From NCBI GenBank assembly GCA_035344155.1, contig DAORAL010000002.1, positions 222,669-286,668 of the forward strand: DNA of 64,000 nucleotides, in the 5' to 3' direction. The notes under the pieces were generated by a model that saw only the letters and a program-made list of their open reading frames with translations, did not search any database and was not told the DNA's origin. The position numbers and the translations under genes were made by a program. Of the stretch, positions 8,747 through 18,023 are shown piece by piece; positions within the stretch are counted from its first letter, which is position 1, and each line of letters starts with the position of its first letter. Source of the DNA: UBA1845 sp002338715 (GTDB lineage Bacteria > Planctomycetota > Phycisphaerae > UBA1845).

Positions 8747-9979
8747 ATGACCAGAACCATGACGTCGAACAAGACAGCCGCAACATTCGAAACGGGTCAC
8801 GAACCCACGCTGGCTTGCCCGAACTGTGCGTCGGTCGGCATCGACACGTTCTATGGTGTCAGCGACATTCCCGTGCACAGTTGCCTCTTGATGCCCACGC
8901 GCGAAGCCGCCTTGGAATACCCGCGTGGTGATTTGAAGCTTGGATTCTGCCGTCAATGCGGGTTTGTGTTCAACACATTGTTTCGTCCCGAAGTTCACGA
9001 ATACTCGACGGCCTACGAAGAGACGCAGGGGTTTTCGCCAACGTTTAACGCATTCGCCCGCACACTGGCGGCTGACGTGATCAAGAAGCACGACTTGCAT
9101 CACAAAACGATCCTGGAAATCGGATGCGGGAAGGGTGAGTTTCTCGTGCTGTTGTGCCAGTTGGCCAACAATCATGGGATCGGTATCGACCCGGGCTATG
9201 TGCCGCAGCGCACCCCGCCTGAAGTCGCACCGCGCATCGAATTCATTCAGGATTTTTACGGCCCCAAGTACGCGCACCTGATGGCCGACTTCATTTGCTG
9301 CCGTCACACGTTGGAGCACATCGCCCCGACGCTTGAATTCATGCAGTCGATTCGAAAGACCATCGGTGATCACAAAGACACGGTGATCTTCTTCGAACTG
9401 CCCGACGTCTACCGCGTGCTGACCGAAGGTGCGTTTTGGGATATCTATTACGAGCACTGCACGTATTTCAGCCTGGGTTCGCTCGCGCGATTGTTCCGGC
9501 AGACCGGGTTTGAAGTGACCGAGTTGGAAGCGGTTTACGACAAGCAGTATCTGCTGTTGACTGCGATCCCTGCTGACGGACCTACGGAAGCGAGTTTGGC
9601 TGAGGAAGACGACCTTGCGGAGATGTCGCGATCGGTGGAGGCATTTCCGGGTATCGTCCAAAAGTCCATCCTCGGGTGGCGCAAGTTCGTTGACGATGCG
9701 GTTGCACGCGGCGAGAAAGTCGTGCTTTGGGGTTCGGGTTCCAAGGGCGTTTCGTTCCTTTCGACGTTGGCCCTGGGCGATACGATTGAGTACGTCGTTG
9801 ATATCAACCCTTACCGCCAAGGCCACTTCATGCCTTCGACCGGTCAGGAGATCATTGCCCCGGAAACGCTCAAGGACTATCAACCCGACCACGTCATTGT
9901 GATGAATCCGATCTACTGCGATGAAATCCAAGCGGACCTTGATCGGCTGGGCGTTTCGGCGAAAATCTGTGCGGTCTAG
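8747..9979 (+). CDS. Zinc-ribbon sugar C-methyltransferase (second paralogue)
   Basis: A 410-residue relative of the preceding methyltransferase. The zinc site is CPNCAS then CRQCGFVFN; the SAM motif is ILEIGCGKGEFL; the catalytic segment is IYYEHCTYFS with Y-x-E-H kept; and the C-terminal glycine motif is LWGSGSKGVSFLS. The ATG at 8747 follows AAGGG at 7 nt spacing. Frame upstream of this start runs back into the REP doublet and is not used. It is closer to the third paralogue than to the first: both carry the CCRH(T/V)LEHI segment and the SGSKG/AGSKG motif. It probably methylates a nucleotide-linked sugar. Which paralogue acts first cannot be told. Confidence 0.85.
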   Translation: MTRTMTSNKTAATFETGHEPTLACPNCASVGIDTFYGVSDIPVHSCLLMPTREAALEYPRGDLKLGFCRQCGFVFNTLFRPEVHEYSTAYEETQGFSPTFNAFARTLAADVIKKHDLHHKTILEIGCGKGEFLVLLCQLANNHGIGIDPGYVPQRTPPEVAPRIEFIQDFYGPKYAHLMADFICCRHTLEHIAPTLEFMQSIRKTIGDHKDTVIFFELPDVYRVLTEGAFWDIYYEHCTYFSLGSLARLFRQTGFEVTELEAVYDKQYLLLTAIPADGPTEASLAEEDDLAEMSRSVEAFPGIVQKSILGWRKFVDDAVARGEKVVLWGSGSKGVSFLSTLALGDTIEYVVDINPYRQGHFMPSTGQEIIAPETLKDYQPDHVIVMNPIYCDEIQADLDRLGVSAKICAV

Positions 9980-10041
9980 TGACAAATTGCTTTGCTGCAC
10001 AACACCTCTTGAACAACCCGTCTTGAGTCTGCGAATCTCCC

Positions 10042-11235
10042 ATGACTTCTCAAACTTCATCAAGCACACACAGTTGCCCGGGATGCGGCAAGGATGGCGC
10101 GAGCGAATTCTTCGCGGCAGACCGTGTACCGGTGTTCTGCAATGTCTTGTGGGATTCGCGTGATGCCGCGATAGAAACCGATCGTGCATCAATGGCATTG
10201 GCCCACTGTCCGAATTGCGATCTGATATTCAATGCGGCATTCGATCCCGCGAAGATGACCTACTCGGCGCAGTACGAAAACAGCCTCGATGGTTCGCCGC
10301 GATTTCGTGAGTATCGCGGGCAGTTGGCTGAGCGCCTGGTCAAGGACTTCGATCTGCGGGAAAAACGCATCGTCGAAATTGGATGCGGGCGTGGCGATTT
10401 TCTGCGGCTACTTGCCGACATTGGGAACAACGAGTGCTTTGGATTTGATCCGAGTTTTGATCCCGATGTCGACCCGCCGCCGTCGCATCCCAACGTCGTG
10501 ATTCGCTCGGAAGACTATGGCCCCAAACACCGCGGGTTCGACGCCGAATTTGTGTGCTGCCGCCATGTGCTTGAACACATCAGCGAGCCGTTCGGTTTTG
10601 TGCGCAGCGTGCACGGAACGATCAAGGGGGGGAGCAGGACAGCCGTCTATTTCGAAGTGCCCAATGCGCTCTACACGCTCAAGCACCTGGGCATCTGGGA
10701 TTTGATCTACGAGCACTGCCTGTACTTCACGCCGCCCGCACTCGACGCACTGTTTCGCAGGGCGGGGTTCAGCCCCATTCGCGTTGAAAGCGTTTATGAC
10801 GGGCAGTTCTTATCCATCGACGCAACGACCGATGTGGGCGGTGAATCCAAGGCGTCAAGTAATGGTGATGGCGACATGGGGCGCCTCGTAGGCGATTTCA
10901 AATCGGCGTACGAGACCAAAGTCGCGCATTGGAAACAACAGTTTGACGAATGGTCGAAGGCCGGCGCCCGCGCGGTGATCTGGGGCGCGGGTTCCAAAGG
11001 GGTGACCTTCTTGAATGTGATGGATGCCCCTTTCGAGGTCATCGCCCATGCGGTGGACGTGAATCCTCGAAAGCAAGGTCGATTCGTCACGGGCACGGGC
11101 CAGCAAATCGTCAGCCCGGAAGCGCTCACCGAGATCAAGCCCGACAAGGTCTTGATCATGAACGCCATCTACAAAACTGAAATCGAATCACAACTCGCCG
11201 AGTTGGACGTCGCTGCCGAGGTGTTGGTCGTCTGA
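10042..11235 (+). CDS. Zinc-ribbon sugar methyltransferase (third paralogue, altered catalytic segment)
   Basis: A 397-residue protein of the same family: zinc site CPGCG then CPNCDLIFN, SAM motif IVEIGCGRGDFL, CCRHVLEHI, and C-terminal VIWGAGSKGVTFLN. In the catalytic segment the first two paralogues read IYHEH and IYYEH. This one reads LIYEH, so the first tyrosine of the Y-x-E-H pattern is replaced by isoleucine while Glu-His is kept. The start ATG has no clear ribosome site, suggesting coupling or weak translation. It is the last gene of the sugar cassette; the next gene is on the other strand. Confidence 0.83.
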   Translation: MTSQTSSSTHSCPGCGKDGASEFFAADRVPVFCNVLWDSRDAAIETDRASMALAHCPNCDLIFNAAFDPAKMTYSAQYENSLDGSPRFREYRGQLAERLVKDFDLREKRIVEIGCGRGDFLRLLADIGNNECFGFDPSFDPDVDPPPSHPNVVIRSEDYGPKHRGFDAEFVCCRHVLEHISEPFGFVRSVHGTIKGGSRTAVYFEVPNALYTLKHLGIWDLIYEHCLYFTPPALDALFRRAGFSPIRVESVYDGQFLSIDATTDVGGESKASSNGDGDMGRLVGDFKSAYETKVAHWKQQFDEWSKAGARAVIWGAGSKGVTFLNVMDAPFEVIAHAVDVNPRKQGRFVTGTGQQIVSPEALTEIKPDKVLIMNAIYKTEIESQLAELDVAAEVLVV

Positions 11236-11351
11236 TTCCTCACGACCTTGCTCTGGGCACTTGCACTAGCGATCTTAATCCAAGCGTAGCGTTTTGCTCG
11301 TCCACGCTTTACAGCACGGGCGCCAGTACCCACTGGATTGACTTCGTTTTG

Positions 11352-11391
11352 CCCCTGGATTCCCGCCTTCGCGGGAATGACGACGCTGTCG
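11352..11391 (+). repeat. Dispersed palindromic repeat, copy 1 (ATTCCC-N8-GGGAAT core)
   Basis: The core ATTCCC...GGGAAT palindrome spans 11359-11378, flanked by CCCCTGG on the left and GACGACGCTGTCG on the right. The left 13 nt recur at 48794 and the right 14 nt recur, inverted, at 41712. The core resembles the dRS3-type palindromes known from Neisseria and other genomes; that relationship is inference. It sits between convergent genes. Confidence 0.7.
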
Positions 11392-11418
11392 CGCCGCTAC
11401 GTTTGGACTCAAGGTGTC

Positions 11419-14400
11419 TTAACCGCGTGACTTGCCCCGACGTCGTGGGCGACTGCCTGCGAGTCCAACCAGGGCGAAGGCCATGCTGGTCATTCCGATT
11501 GTTCCACAAGCTCCACCGCCGCCACATCCGTTGGCGGTCTCGTTCTCAACCACCAAGACGCAGCCGGTCTCATCAACCGCTGACCCGAGCGGCGTGTCTT
11601 CGCATAGGTCGTTCACATCGGCGACGCCGTCGCCATCGGTGTCGGTTTGCCCGTTGCCGGTCACGCGGTTGGGGGTCGGAGCCGGTTGCGAGACCGGTTT
11701 GCCAACGTTGGCCAACTGTTCGTCGGAGCATCCGCTGTCATAGACGGGCGTACGCGGTGGCGTTCCAGGACAACTGTCTTCGTCGTTGATGACGCCGTCG
11801 TTGTCGTCGTCTTTGGAGCGTTGTTCCTCCGAGCATCCGTTTGCGTTGACCAATTGTTGTGACGGGGTGTTGATGCAACGGTCAATGCTGTCGGGGATGT
11901 TGTCAAAGTCTGAGTCGATTCTCGGATTCACGACGATGACGGCACCGGTGACAGAATCGGTTGACGGTTCCTCGAGATCGCAACCGAGGCATTCTTCGGG
12001 CGTCGTCTGTGTTGGGGGTACGGGCGACGGTTGCACCGGAATCGGAGCGCACTCATGGGTGATGTCGTTGCAACTTTCACCCGGGCACTGCTGCACACCG
12101 GATTCGCACACGCCATCTTCGCACGTCTCCTGCCCGTTGCAGAACTTTCCATCGTCGCAGTCGGCATTGCTGTGGCAGACAAAATCTTCGGTCTGGGCAA
12201 TCAGCCGCGGAATGAACGTGAGGTCCGAACTGTTGATGTTGTAGTTGTGGATTTCAATGGCCAGAATGTTCTGACCGGTCGGACTGAGCTTTGCATGCGG
12301 AAGCGTGATCAATTCAAACGAGCCCGCCTCGCGAAGACCTGACGCAATCGTGTTGCGGTTGACCGGTGTAAACTGACCGCCCATGTTGCGGCGGGCGACT
12401 TCATCGCCGTTGAGATAGGCGACGAACCCGTCGTCATAATCGATTTCGAGAATCAGGCTGAATGCCTGCGATGCATCCGGAATCCGGAATTCGCGTTTGG
12501 CATAGACGGTGATGTAGTTTCCGCTCATGTCGTTGAGGACAGTCTGGTCGTCGCCGTCACCATAACCGATGCCGGTCGGGCCGCTGGGCCAACTGGAATT
12601 CTGGCACGTCGATGTCTTCCAACCTTCGGACGGCGTGCCAGCCACACCCTTCTGATAACACCATGAATCTCCAACGTTGATCAGAGCGTCGGGAACAACA
12701 CCGCAGGTTTGCGAGTCTTCGTTGCACTGCTCGTTGCCACATGGCGGCGTTCCAGGGGAGCACGCACCACCGCTGCAAGTTTCGACGCCGTCGCAATAGA
12801 CGCCATTGTCGCACTCGCTGTTATTGAAGCAGTCGACGCAACTGTCGGTCTGCTCGCTGCATGCCTGAGTGGGGCATGGGTCGGAACCGTTCTCACATTC
12901 GCCGCTGACGCAGCGTTCCACGCCGTTGCAGAAATTGCCATCGCTGCATTGTGAATCGCTGGTACACGACACGCATGAGTTGGTCGATTCGTTGCAACTT
13001 TGACTGCCGCAGGGGTTGTTGCCATCGAGGCAGCCCGCGAACAGGTCGCACGTTTCTTCACCGTTGCAGAAATTCCCGTCATCGCAGTTGGCGTCGATCG
13101 CGTTGTTGACGCATGTGCCGCCGATGCAGAAGTCGTCGGTGCAATCCACATCGTCATTGCACTGGCTGTTGCTTGTGCAACCCGGCGGAGGTGGGGGAGG
13201 GGGTGTACCGCCACCGAGTTCGTCGGCGCCGATGTCATATGCCGAACCGCCCGGACGCGAGGAACCGTCAATGTCGATGTTGAGATTCAAACCGTACCGA
13301 CTTGCGAAAGTGCTGTAGACCGAATGCGATGAACCCGCATCGATGGCCGGGCTGGACGACTGAAGGTGCAAGTCACCCGCGTTGGGGTTCGAATAGTTCG
13401 GGTTGCCGCTGAAGTTTCCAGAACCCGCCCCCGTGCTCGATTGAAACTGGCTGACGCTCGAATACGAAGCGCCTTTCCAGTCAAACCGAATGCTCCCGCC
13501 GCTTTGGTAGAAGAGACAGTTATCAACAGAAGAGTTGTTGGCCGCATCCGGATGCTCGATGAAAAGGTGCCAACCGGATGACTTTGAAATGTTCGATACG
13601 ATGTTGTTGGCCAAGTGGAATTCACCAAATGCCGCGGCTCCGTGAATCCCGCCGTCCGCGTCATAAATCGAGTTATTGACCACGTAACGCCGCTGTCCGC
13701 CCACGATCATGATCGCCGAGTTTGTCCAAGCCGTGTTGGGGTTGAACCCGCCATCGCTGTCGTGGATCGAGGAAATCACGTTGCCGACGATGTACATTTC
13801 CTGCCCGCTACCGAGTCCACCGCTGGCGATCGTGATGCCATAGTCGCAATCGAAGATCGTGTTATCAATAAACCACATGCGAACCGGGTCGTACTGGCAG
13901 CCCATGCCTGCGCCCAACGATGAGTTGCTTGGACGGTGATCGTGAACGTAGTTCTCGGAGAAGATGATGTCCGTTCCCTGCTTCGCCCACATGCCGGTTT
14001 GCTTGTTTTGGAATGATTCGTTGCGTGCAACGTAAATGTGATGTGTCGTTCCTTCAGCCGATTGACTGCCGGCATTGATCTGAATGCCGTCGCCACTGTT
14101 GTGATAGAAGACGCTGTCGACAATCCAGAGATTGCTGACGTGATCGCCAACGCCGACACCGTGGTAGTCTTCGTCAAAGTTGGCCTGCCAATTGCCGTTG
14201 TCGTGAACCTCCAGATCGTACAACACGATGTTGCTCATCGAACGATCATCCCAGGCGCTGACTTGAACCGCGGGACCACCGCAGTTGTGCACTTCACTGC
14301 TGCGAATCGCGATGTGATGCGGGGCGTCTTCCGTCAGCAACGGGTTACCGCCGTCGAACTCGATGTTCTCAACGATGATGTACTGACCTTTAATCTGCGT

Positions 14401-14826
14401 GCCGCGTGTGAAGCGCGGTCTGTTGGAACTGCTCGCTCCGCGGACGAAGATCGGATTCGATGCCGTTCCCGATCCGCTGATCGGAGTGAACCCGCCAGTC
14501 GCATAGTCGTACAATCCTTCGACGATGACGACACTGCCTGCGGGCAGATTCTGCGGGATGGTTCTTCGGGGGCGACTGGGCGTGCCGTTGGGGTTGCTGC
14601 TGTCGGTTGCGGCGCCGTGATTCTGGTTGACGTAATGCGTGTAATAGGAACTCGATCCGTATTCCGACTGGACCGTCTCATCGATTCCAAATGACGGTAC
14701 CGGTACACCCACCGGTGCATCCCAACCCCAAGCCGGGATAGCAGCCACCGCCAACACCAATATCGAAATTCGGCCAACGCAGCAGCCGTTCATCAATCTC
14801 GTCTTCATCAGGCGCGTTCCTTGCAT
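11419..14826 (-). CDS. Exported right-handed beta-helix protein with Cys-rich, TSP3-like and C-terminal sorting-tail regions
   Basis: A 1135-residue protein. The start is fixed by an AGGAGG ribosome site 7 nt before the ATG at 14826, followed by a signal peptide (ISILVLAVAAIPAWG). Residues of about 133-515 are a parallel beta-helix of the pectate-lyase type, with repeated N-x-I/V turns. Cys-rich DxxFCNGxExC units follow (about 546-709), then a galactose-binding-like sandwich with DYDDGFVAYLNG (about 713-880), another Cys-rich unit, and three thrombospondin-3-like calcium loops (about 973-1080). The tail has a Gly/Cys cluster (NGCGGGGACG), a hydrophobic stretch and a basic end (RPRRRGKSRG), as in known C-terminal sorting signals. 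A role in binding or cutting polysaccharide is likely but unproven. Confidence 0.85.
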   Translation of the reverse strand: MQGTRLMKTRLMNGCCVGRISILVLAVAAIPAWGWDAPVGVPVPSFGIDETVQSEYGSSSYYTHYVNQNHGAATDSSNPNGTPSRPRRTIPQNLPAGSVVIVEGLYDYATGGFTPISGSGTASNPIFVRGASSSNRPRFTRGTQIKGQYIIVENIEFDGGNPLLTEDAPHHIAIRSSEVHNCGGPAVQVSAWDDRSMSNIVLYDLEVHDNGNWQANFDEDYHGVGVGDHVSNLWIVDSVFYHNSGDGIQINAGSQSAEGTTHHIYVARNESFQNKQTGMWAKQGTDIIFSENYVHDHRPSNSSLGAGMGCQYDPVRMWFIDNTIFDCDYGITIASGGLGSGQEMYIVGNVISSIHDSDGGFNPNTAWTNSAIMIVGGQRRYVVNNSIYDADGGIHGAAAFGEFHLANNIVSNISKSSGWHLFIEHPDAANNSSVDNCLFYQSGGSIRFDWKGASYSSVSQFQSSTGAGSGNFSGNPNYSNPNAGDLHLQSSSPAIDAGSSHSVYSTFASRYGLNLNIDIDGSSRPGGSAYDIGADELGGGTPPPPPPPGCTSNSQCNDDVDCTDDFCIGGTCVNNAIDANCDDGNFCNGEETCDLFAGCLDGNNPCGSQSCNESTNSCVSCTSDSQCSDGNFCNGVERCVSGECENGSDPCPTQACSEQTDSCVDCFNNSECDNGVYCDGVETCSGGACSPGTPPCGNEQCNEDSQTCGVVPDALINVGDSWCYQKGVAGTPSEGWKTSTCQNSSWPSGPTGIGYGDGDDQTVLNDMSGNYITVYAKREFRIPDASQAFSLILEIDYDDGFVAYLNGDEVARRNMGGQFTPVNRNTIASGLREAGSFELITLPHAKLSPTGQNILAIEIHNYNINSSDLTFIPRLIAQTEDFVCHSNADCDDGKFCNGQETCEDGVCESGVQQCPGESCNDITHECAPIPVQPSPVPPTQTTPEECLGCDLEEPSTDSVTGAVIVVNPRIDSDFDNIPDSIDRCINTPSQQLVNANGCSEEQRSKDDDNDGVINDEDSCPGTPPRTPVYDSGCSDEQLANVGKPVSQPAPTPNRVTGNGQTDTDGDGVADVNDLCEDTPLGSAVDETGCVLVVENETANGCGGGGACGTIGMTSMAFALVGLAGSRPRRRGKSRG

Positions 14827-15383
14827 GGTCCGCCCTCCTTGGCATGAGGTACACAAAGTACCGGATTTTGGAATTCGTCGGTCGTTGCGATTCAATCCGG
14901 ACCGCGCCAACGGTGACGGTATCGCAAGCGATCGGGTTACCATTTTCCTTACGGGCAGTGGGGTATCAAAGGCGGGCTGGGGAGCCGGTCCCACTGCGGG
15001 GTTCGTGTTTTGCTCAATTCTGCTCAGGCTTACTTGCACCCAACTGGTGCAATCGTTAACGGCCAGGGCTTCAGTGTAACTTAAACTGAAAGGCCAACCA
15101 AGGTGGTCGGTCCAAGCTCTGTGAACAGCCAACTCGCTGGTGAAGCCCCAGCGTTCCCTGTCTTCCTATCCTTTTGCCAAGTGAATGTCTAGCAGGAAAG
15201 ATTTGGACACAGTTTCAGGAGTGTCGGATTCAGAAAGTTCCGCTCATTCGATTTCAGCCGCGCTTTATCGAACCTGCGATCTCGCTAGCTAAAACGCGGG
15301 GCGCGATTTTTGTGCATTTGACCGCAAAATCGAAGAGATTTTTTGCATTTCATCGCGCTGACAACGGCTGGCACACAACATTT
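14827..15383. other. Intergenic region with two inverted repeats upstream of the beta-helix gene
   Basis: This 557-bp gap lies between two minus-strand genes and holds no convincing reading frame. TTGCACC and GGTGCAA form a 7-bp stem at 15034-15052. Immediately next to it, TTCAGT and ACTGAA (15070-15090), bracketed by GGCC at both ends, form a second hairpin ending at 15095. They lie about 210-270 bp upstream of the beta-helix gene start and may be operator or leader structures; no partner regulator is evident. Confidence 0.4.
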
Positions 15384-16781
15384 TTACGGCGCATTGTGGG
15401 CGTGAAAATGATCGGCGATGAGCCTGGCGACTTGCCGCGCTCCGTCTTCATTGAAATGTTCATCGTCATAAAACACCGAGCTGTCTTTCGGAAGCGCTGC
15501 CGCAAGATCGACCAATTCGACGTTGGCTTCGTGGCAGAACTCTCGCAGGGTGTCGTTGAATGCTTTCATCCCTTCGGCCAGCGACTCGACCGACAGCGCC
15601 TGCCCAGTGTGGCCAATCGGACGACTCCACAACAGACGATCCAACTCTGGAGGAAGGTCGTCGCGCCAGAGCACGGGTTGGGTCATGAGAATGAGATGAA
15701 GTCCCTGCTCGTCGCAGAGGTTCTTGAGGGATACGAGGCATTGTTTGTAGAACGCACAGTGTTCGGCGAGCGGTGGAAGTGGATAGTCCTTGGTCGCTTG
15801 CTGGCGTTCCTTTCGCCGTTCCGTATAGAACTCGCCTTCCGAATCATCGGACTCAGCTTCCGGTTTTTCGATGATCCGTTTGACCGCACTTTTGAACATC
15901 TTGTACAGAAAGGCCTGCTTGAAGTGGGGCGTCAGCGGGTAGTCGGGACCTCCGACGTCAAAAACATGCGACGGGGCGAGCGCGACACGATCGTTTTTGG
16001 GCATGCGGACGGAGTGTTCAAGGTCGTTCACCCCGCACAACACGATGCAGTTGCTGAATTCGTGCGAGATTTTGCACCGCTTCAGAAACTCGATGTGATG
16101 CAGAAGGTCGAGTCCATTCTTACCGGCGTTCTCGACGCAGGTCGGGGTGTGGTGCGAGTCGGCGTTGAGATACGTCATCAACATTGCCGGCCAGGTTTCG
16201 CTGTCGTCGAGATACGTGCAGATCGTCGTGCTTCCACCGATGCATAGAATCTTGCGAGGTTCACCATGGGGTTCGGGCCCGCGCAATCCGAAATGGTTGA
16301 TCGTCATTCGACTTGGGCCAGAGATGCCGGGCGCGACGTCGGGCTTGGGTTCAACCACGCGGACCATTCCCGGTGGGTATAGCTTTGGTATCGAAAAGAG
16401 CTGAAAGAATGCTTCGGTCAATCCAATTGGAATGGCAAAGCAGTATGTCAATACGGTCAGCCGCAAAAGAAGTTTGCGTTTGCGCAGCAATGTCAGCACG
16501 CATACTGTCACGATGGCAACCGAAAGAACAATCGCAAACAAAATGTCGATCGTGTCGAGCATATCGTAGTGATGTGAACTTGCATTGTTGACGACATCGA
16601 ACAATCGCCGATTCAGGATCGCGGGGTGCAGCAAGTCGGCTAAGAAAAATCCAGGAATCAAAATCAGGAAGAATGCCAGACTCCATGGGCGGCGATTGTC
16701 CGCGTCGTGATCGCGACTCGGTACGGGCGCAACATCAGTACCGTTCTTGTTGAGTTGATCTGTGGCGCTTTGTTCATCCAT
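15384..16781 (-). CDS. Membrane-anchored SGNH/GDSL-type hydrolase
   Basis: A 465-residue protein. Two N-terminal hydrophobic segments (LAFFLILIPGFFLADLL, and one around ILFAIVLSVAIVTVC) place it in the inner membrane with a large outer domain. The SGNH blocks are visible: IGGSTT (nucleophile serine), then ENAGKNG, then LCGVNDLEH, and DDEHFNEDG near the C-terminus supplying the Asp-x-x-His pair. Family members are esterases, lipases or O-acetyl transfer and removal enzymes acting on envelope glycans; the substrate is unknown. It is a lone gene upstream of the beta-helix protein and separated from it by 557 bp. Confidence 0.82.
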   Translation of the reverse strand: MDEQSATDQLNKNGTDVAPVPSRDHDADNRRPWSLAFFLILIPGFFLADLLHPAILNRRLFDVVNNASSHHYDMLDTIDILFAIVLSVAIVTVCVLTLLRKRKLLLRLTVLTYCFAIPIGLTEAFFQLFSIPKLYPPGMVRVVEPKPDVAPGISGPSRMTINHFGLRGPEPHGEPRKILCIGGSTTICTYLDDSETWPAMLMTYLNADSHHTPTCVENAGKNGLDLLHHIEFLKRCKISHEFSNCIVLCGVNDLEHSVRMPKNDRVALAPSHVFDVGGPDYPLTPHFKQAFLYKMFKSAVKRIIEKPEAESDDSEGEFYTERRKERQQATKDYPLPPLAEHCAFYKQCLVSLKNLCDEQGLHLILMTQPVLWRDDLPPELDRLLWSRPIGHTGQALSVESLAEGMKAFNDTLREFCHEANVELVDLAAALPKDSSVFYDDEHFNEDGARQVARLIADHFHAHNAP

Positions 16782-16992
16782 GCCATCTTGTCCGATTGCG
16801 TTGATTCGATTGGCCCGTCGGCAAGATCGTCCGCAACATTCGGTTCATGGTGCAAAGCGATGCCGATCCGAACAAGTTAACGAATCCTTGGGCCTTTGTT
16901 AAGGACCGGGTGAATCGGCGAAGCTCATAAAGCGTTGTGAATCAGTGGGTTAAGGTGGTAATGGCAGCAGGGTTTCAGGTCTTGCGGCGAAA

Positions 16993-17478
16993 TCAACGCT
17001 CATAGCCTTTGGCGAGGTGTCGAAATGCGCCGGCCAACCCGGATGAGTTGCGGTTCAATCGCTCGGCGATCACCAGCCAATCGGGGTGGATGTTGGTGGC
17101 GGTGGCTTGGGCGACCGCCCGCTCCGTGCCATTTGGCGTGGGCACGTTGGGATTGGTATTCGACAGCGGCTCGACCGATGTCCGCCCGAGTGCAAATCCG
17201 AGCGCCAGCACGGCTGCGATTCGTAAAGATGCCAGCGCCAATCGTTGAATGATCGGTCGGCGTTTGACCACGCGAAGGTCGTTGGTGCGGGCAGCCGCAG
17301 CGTCATGGCTGACGGTGTCAAGTTGTCCGAGTGCGCTGAGTGTCTCCTGAAGGGATGTCACCTCGCCCGCGCATGCGCCGCAATTGGCCAGGTGCCTATC
17401 GACCGCGATTCGATCGGTTTGGGTAAGCTCGTTTCCGAGATAGTCGGCGAGCTTTGAGTGGATGTCGTTGCAATTCAT
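16993..17478 (-). CDS. Anti-sigma factor with zinc-finger (zf-HC2) and membrane segment
   Basis: A 161-residue protein beginning MNCNDIHSKLADYLGNEL and carrying the ZAS motif H-x3-C-x2-C (HLANCGAC), which in this family holds the cognate ECF sigma factor inactive. One transmembrane stretch (LRIAAVLALGFALG) follows, then a short external region. Its ATG overlaps the stop codon of the upstream sigma gene by one base, so the pair is translationally coupled. Downstream is a 211-bp gap before the next gene. The stress signal sensed is unknown. Confidence 0.87.
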   Translation of the reverse strand: MNCNDIHSKLADYLGNELTQTDRIAVDRHLANCGACAGEVTSLQETLSALGQLDTVSHDAAAARTNDLRVVKRRPIIQRLALASLRIAAVLALGFALGRTSVEPLSNTNPNVPTPNGTERAVAQATATNIHPDWLVIAERLNRNSSGLAGAFRHLAKGYER

Positions 17479-17963
17479 CAGCCGTACTCCCGTAACTTGC
17501 CCAAGGCATTGCGCAGCGTCGACAACCCGCGCAGGTAGTGGGTCTTTACCGTGCCGATCGAAAGTCCCATCGACTCGGCGATGGCAGCGAATGTCTCACC
17601 GTCATAAGTCTTGGCCACCACGACCGCACGTTGCTGCTCCGTGAGTTTTTCGAGCGCGGTTGTGATCAACTCGGCGGTTTCCGTTCCGATCGCTTCATGA
17701 ACTGGCGATGGATGTCGATTGGGCGGTTCCAATTCTTCGACGATGGCGGGGCGTTTTTTTCGCAACGTATCGATGCAGTGATTTACGGTGATGCGTCGCA
17801 GCCAACCGAGATCGTTTCTGATGTTCGCGCCGCCGTGTTGCACTGAACGAAGCATCACTTCCTGCGTCGCGTCCATTGCGCCGTCGTGATTGCGCATGAA
17901 GCGATACGCCCAGCGATAGACGTTGGCCCATGCGTCGCTCTGACTAGTTGGATCGCTTTTCAT
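17478..17963 (-). CDS. ECF-type RNA polymerase sigma factor
   Basis: A 161-residue protein with sigma region 2 (YRWAYRFMRNHDGAMDATQEVMLR, shown in part) and region 4 (AAIAESMGLSIGTVKTHYLR) carrying the helix-turn-helix that reads the -35 box. The length and lack of regions 1 and 3 are typical of ECF sigma factors. It is co-transcribed with, and presumably restrained by, the ZAS anti-sigma factor that starts on its stop codon. The regulon is unknown; the divergent or neighbouring envelope genes are candidates. Confidence 0.9.
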   Translation of the reverse strand: MKSDPTSQSDAWANVYRWAYRFMRNHDGAMDATQEVMLRSVQHGGANIRNDLGWLRRITVNHCIDTLRKKRPAIVEELEPPNRHPSPVHEAIGTETAELITTALEKLTEQQRAVVVAKTYDGETFAAIAESMGLSIGTVKTHYLRGLSTLRNALGKLREYG

Positions 17964-18023
17964 CGGTTGCGATGTCAGTTTCTTTCAATGTGCACGCTTT
18001 GCCCAATGAATTCGGCGTACAGT

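Noticed and set aside
8192..10198. 668-codon minus-strand frame across two methyltransferase genes
   Set aside because: Antisense to two clearly conserved genes and across the REP doublet; composition is arginine-rich shadow type.
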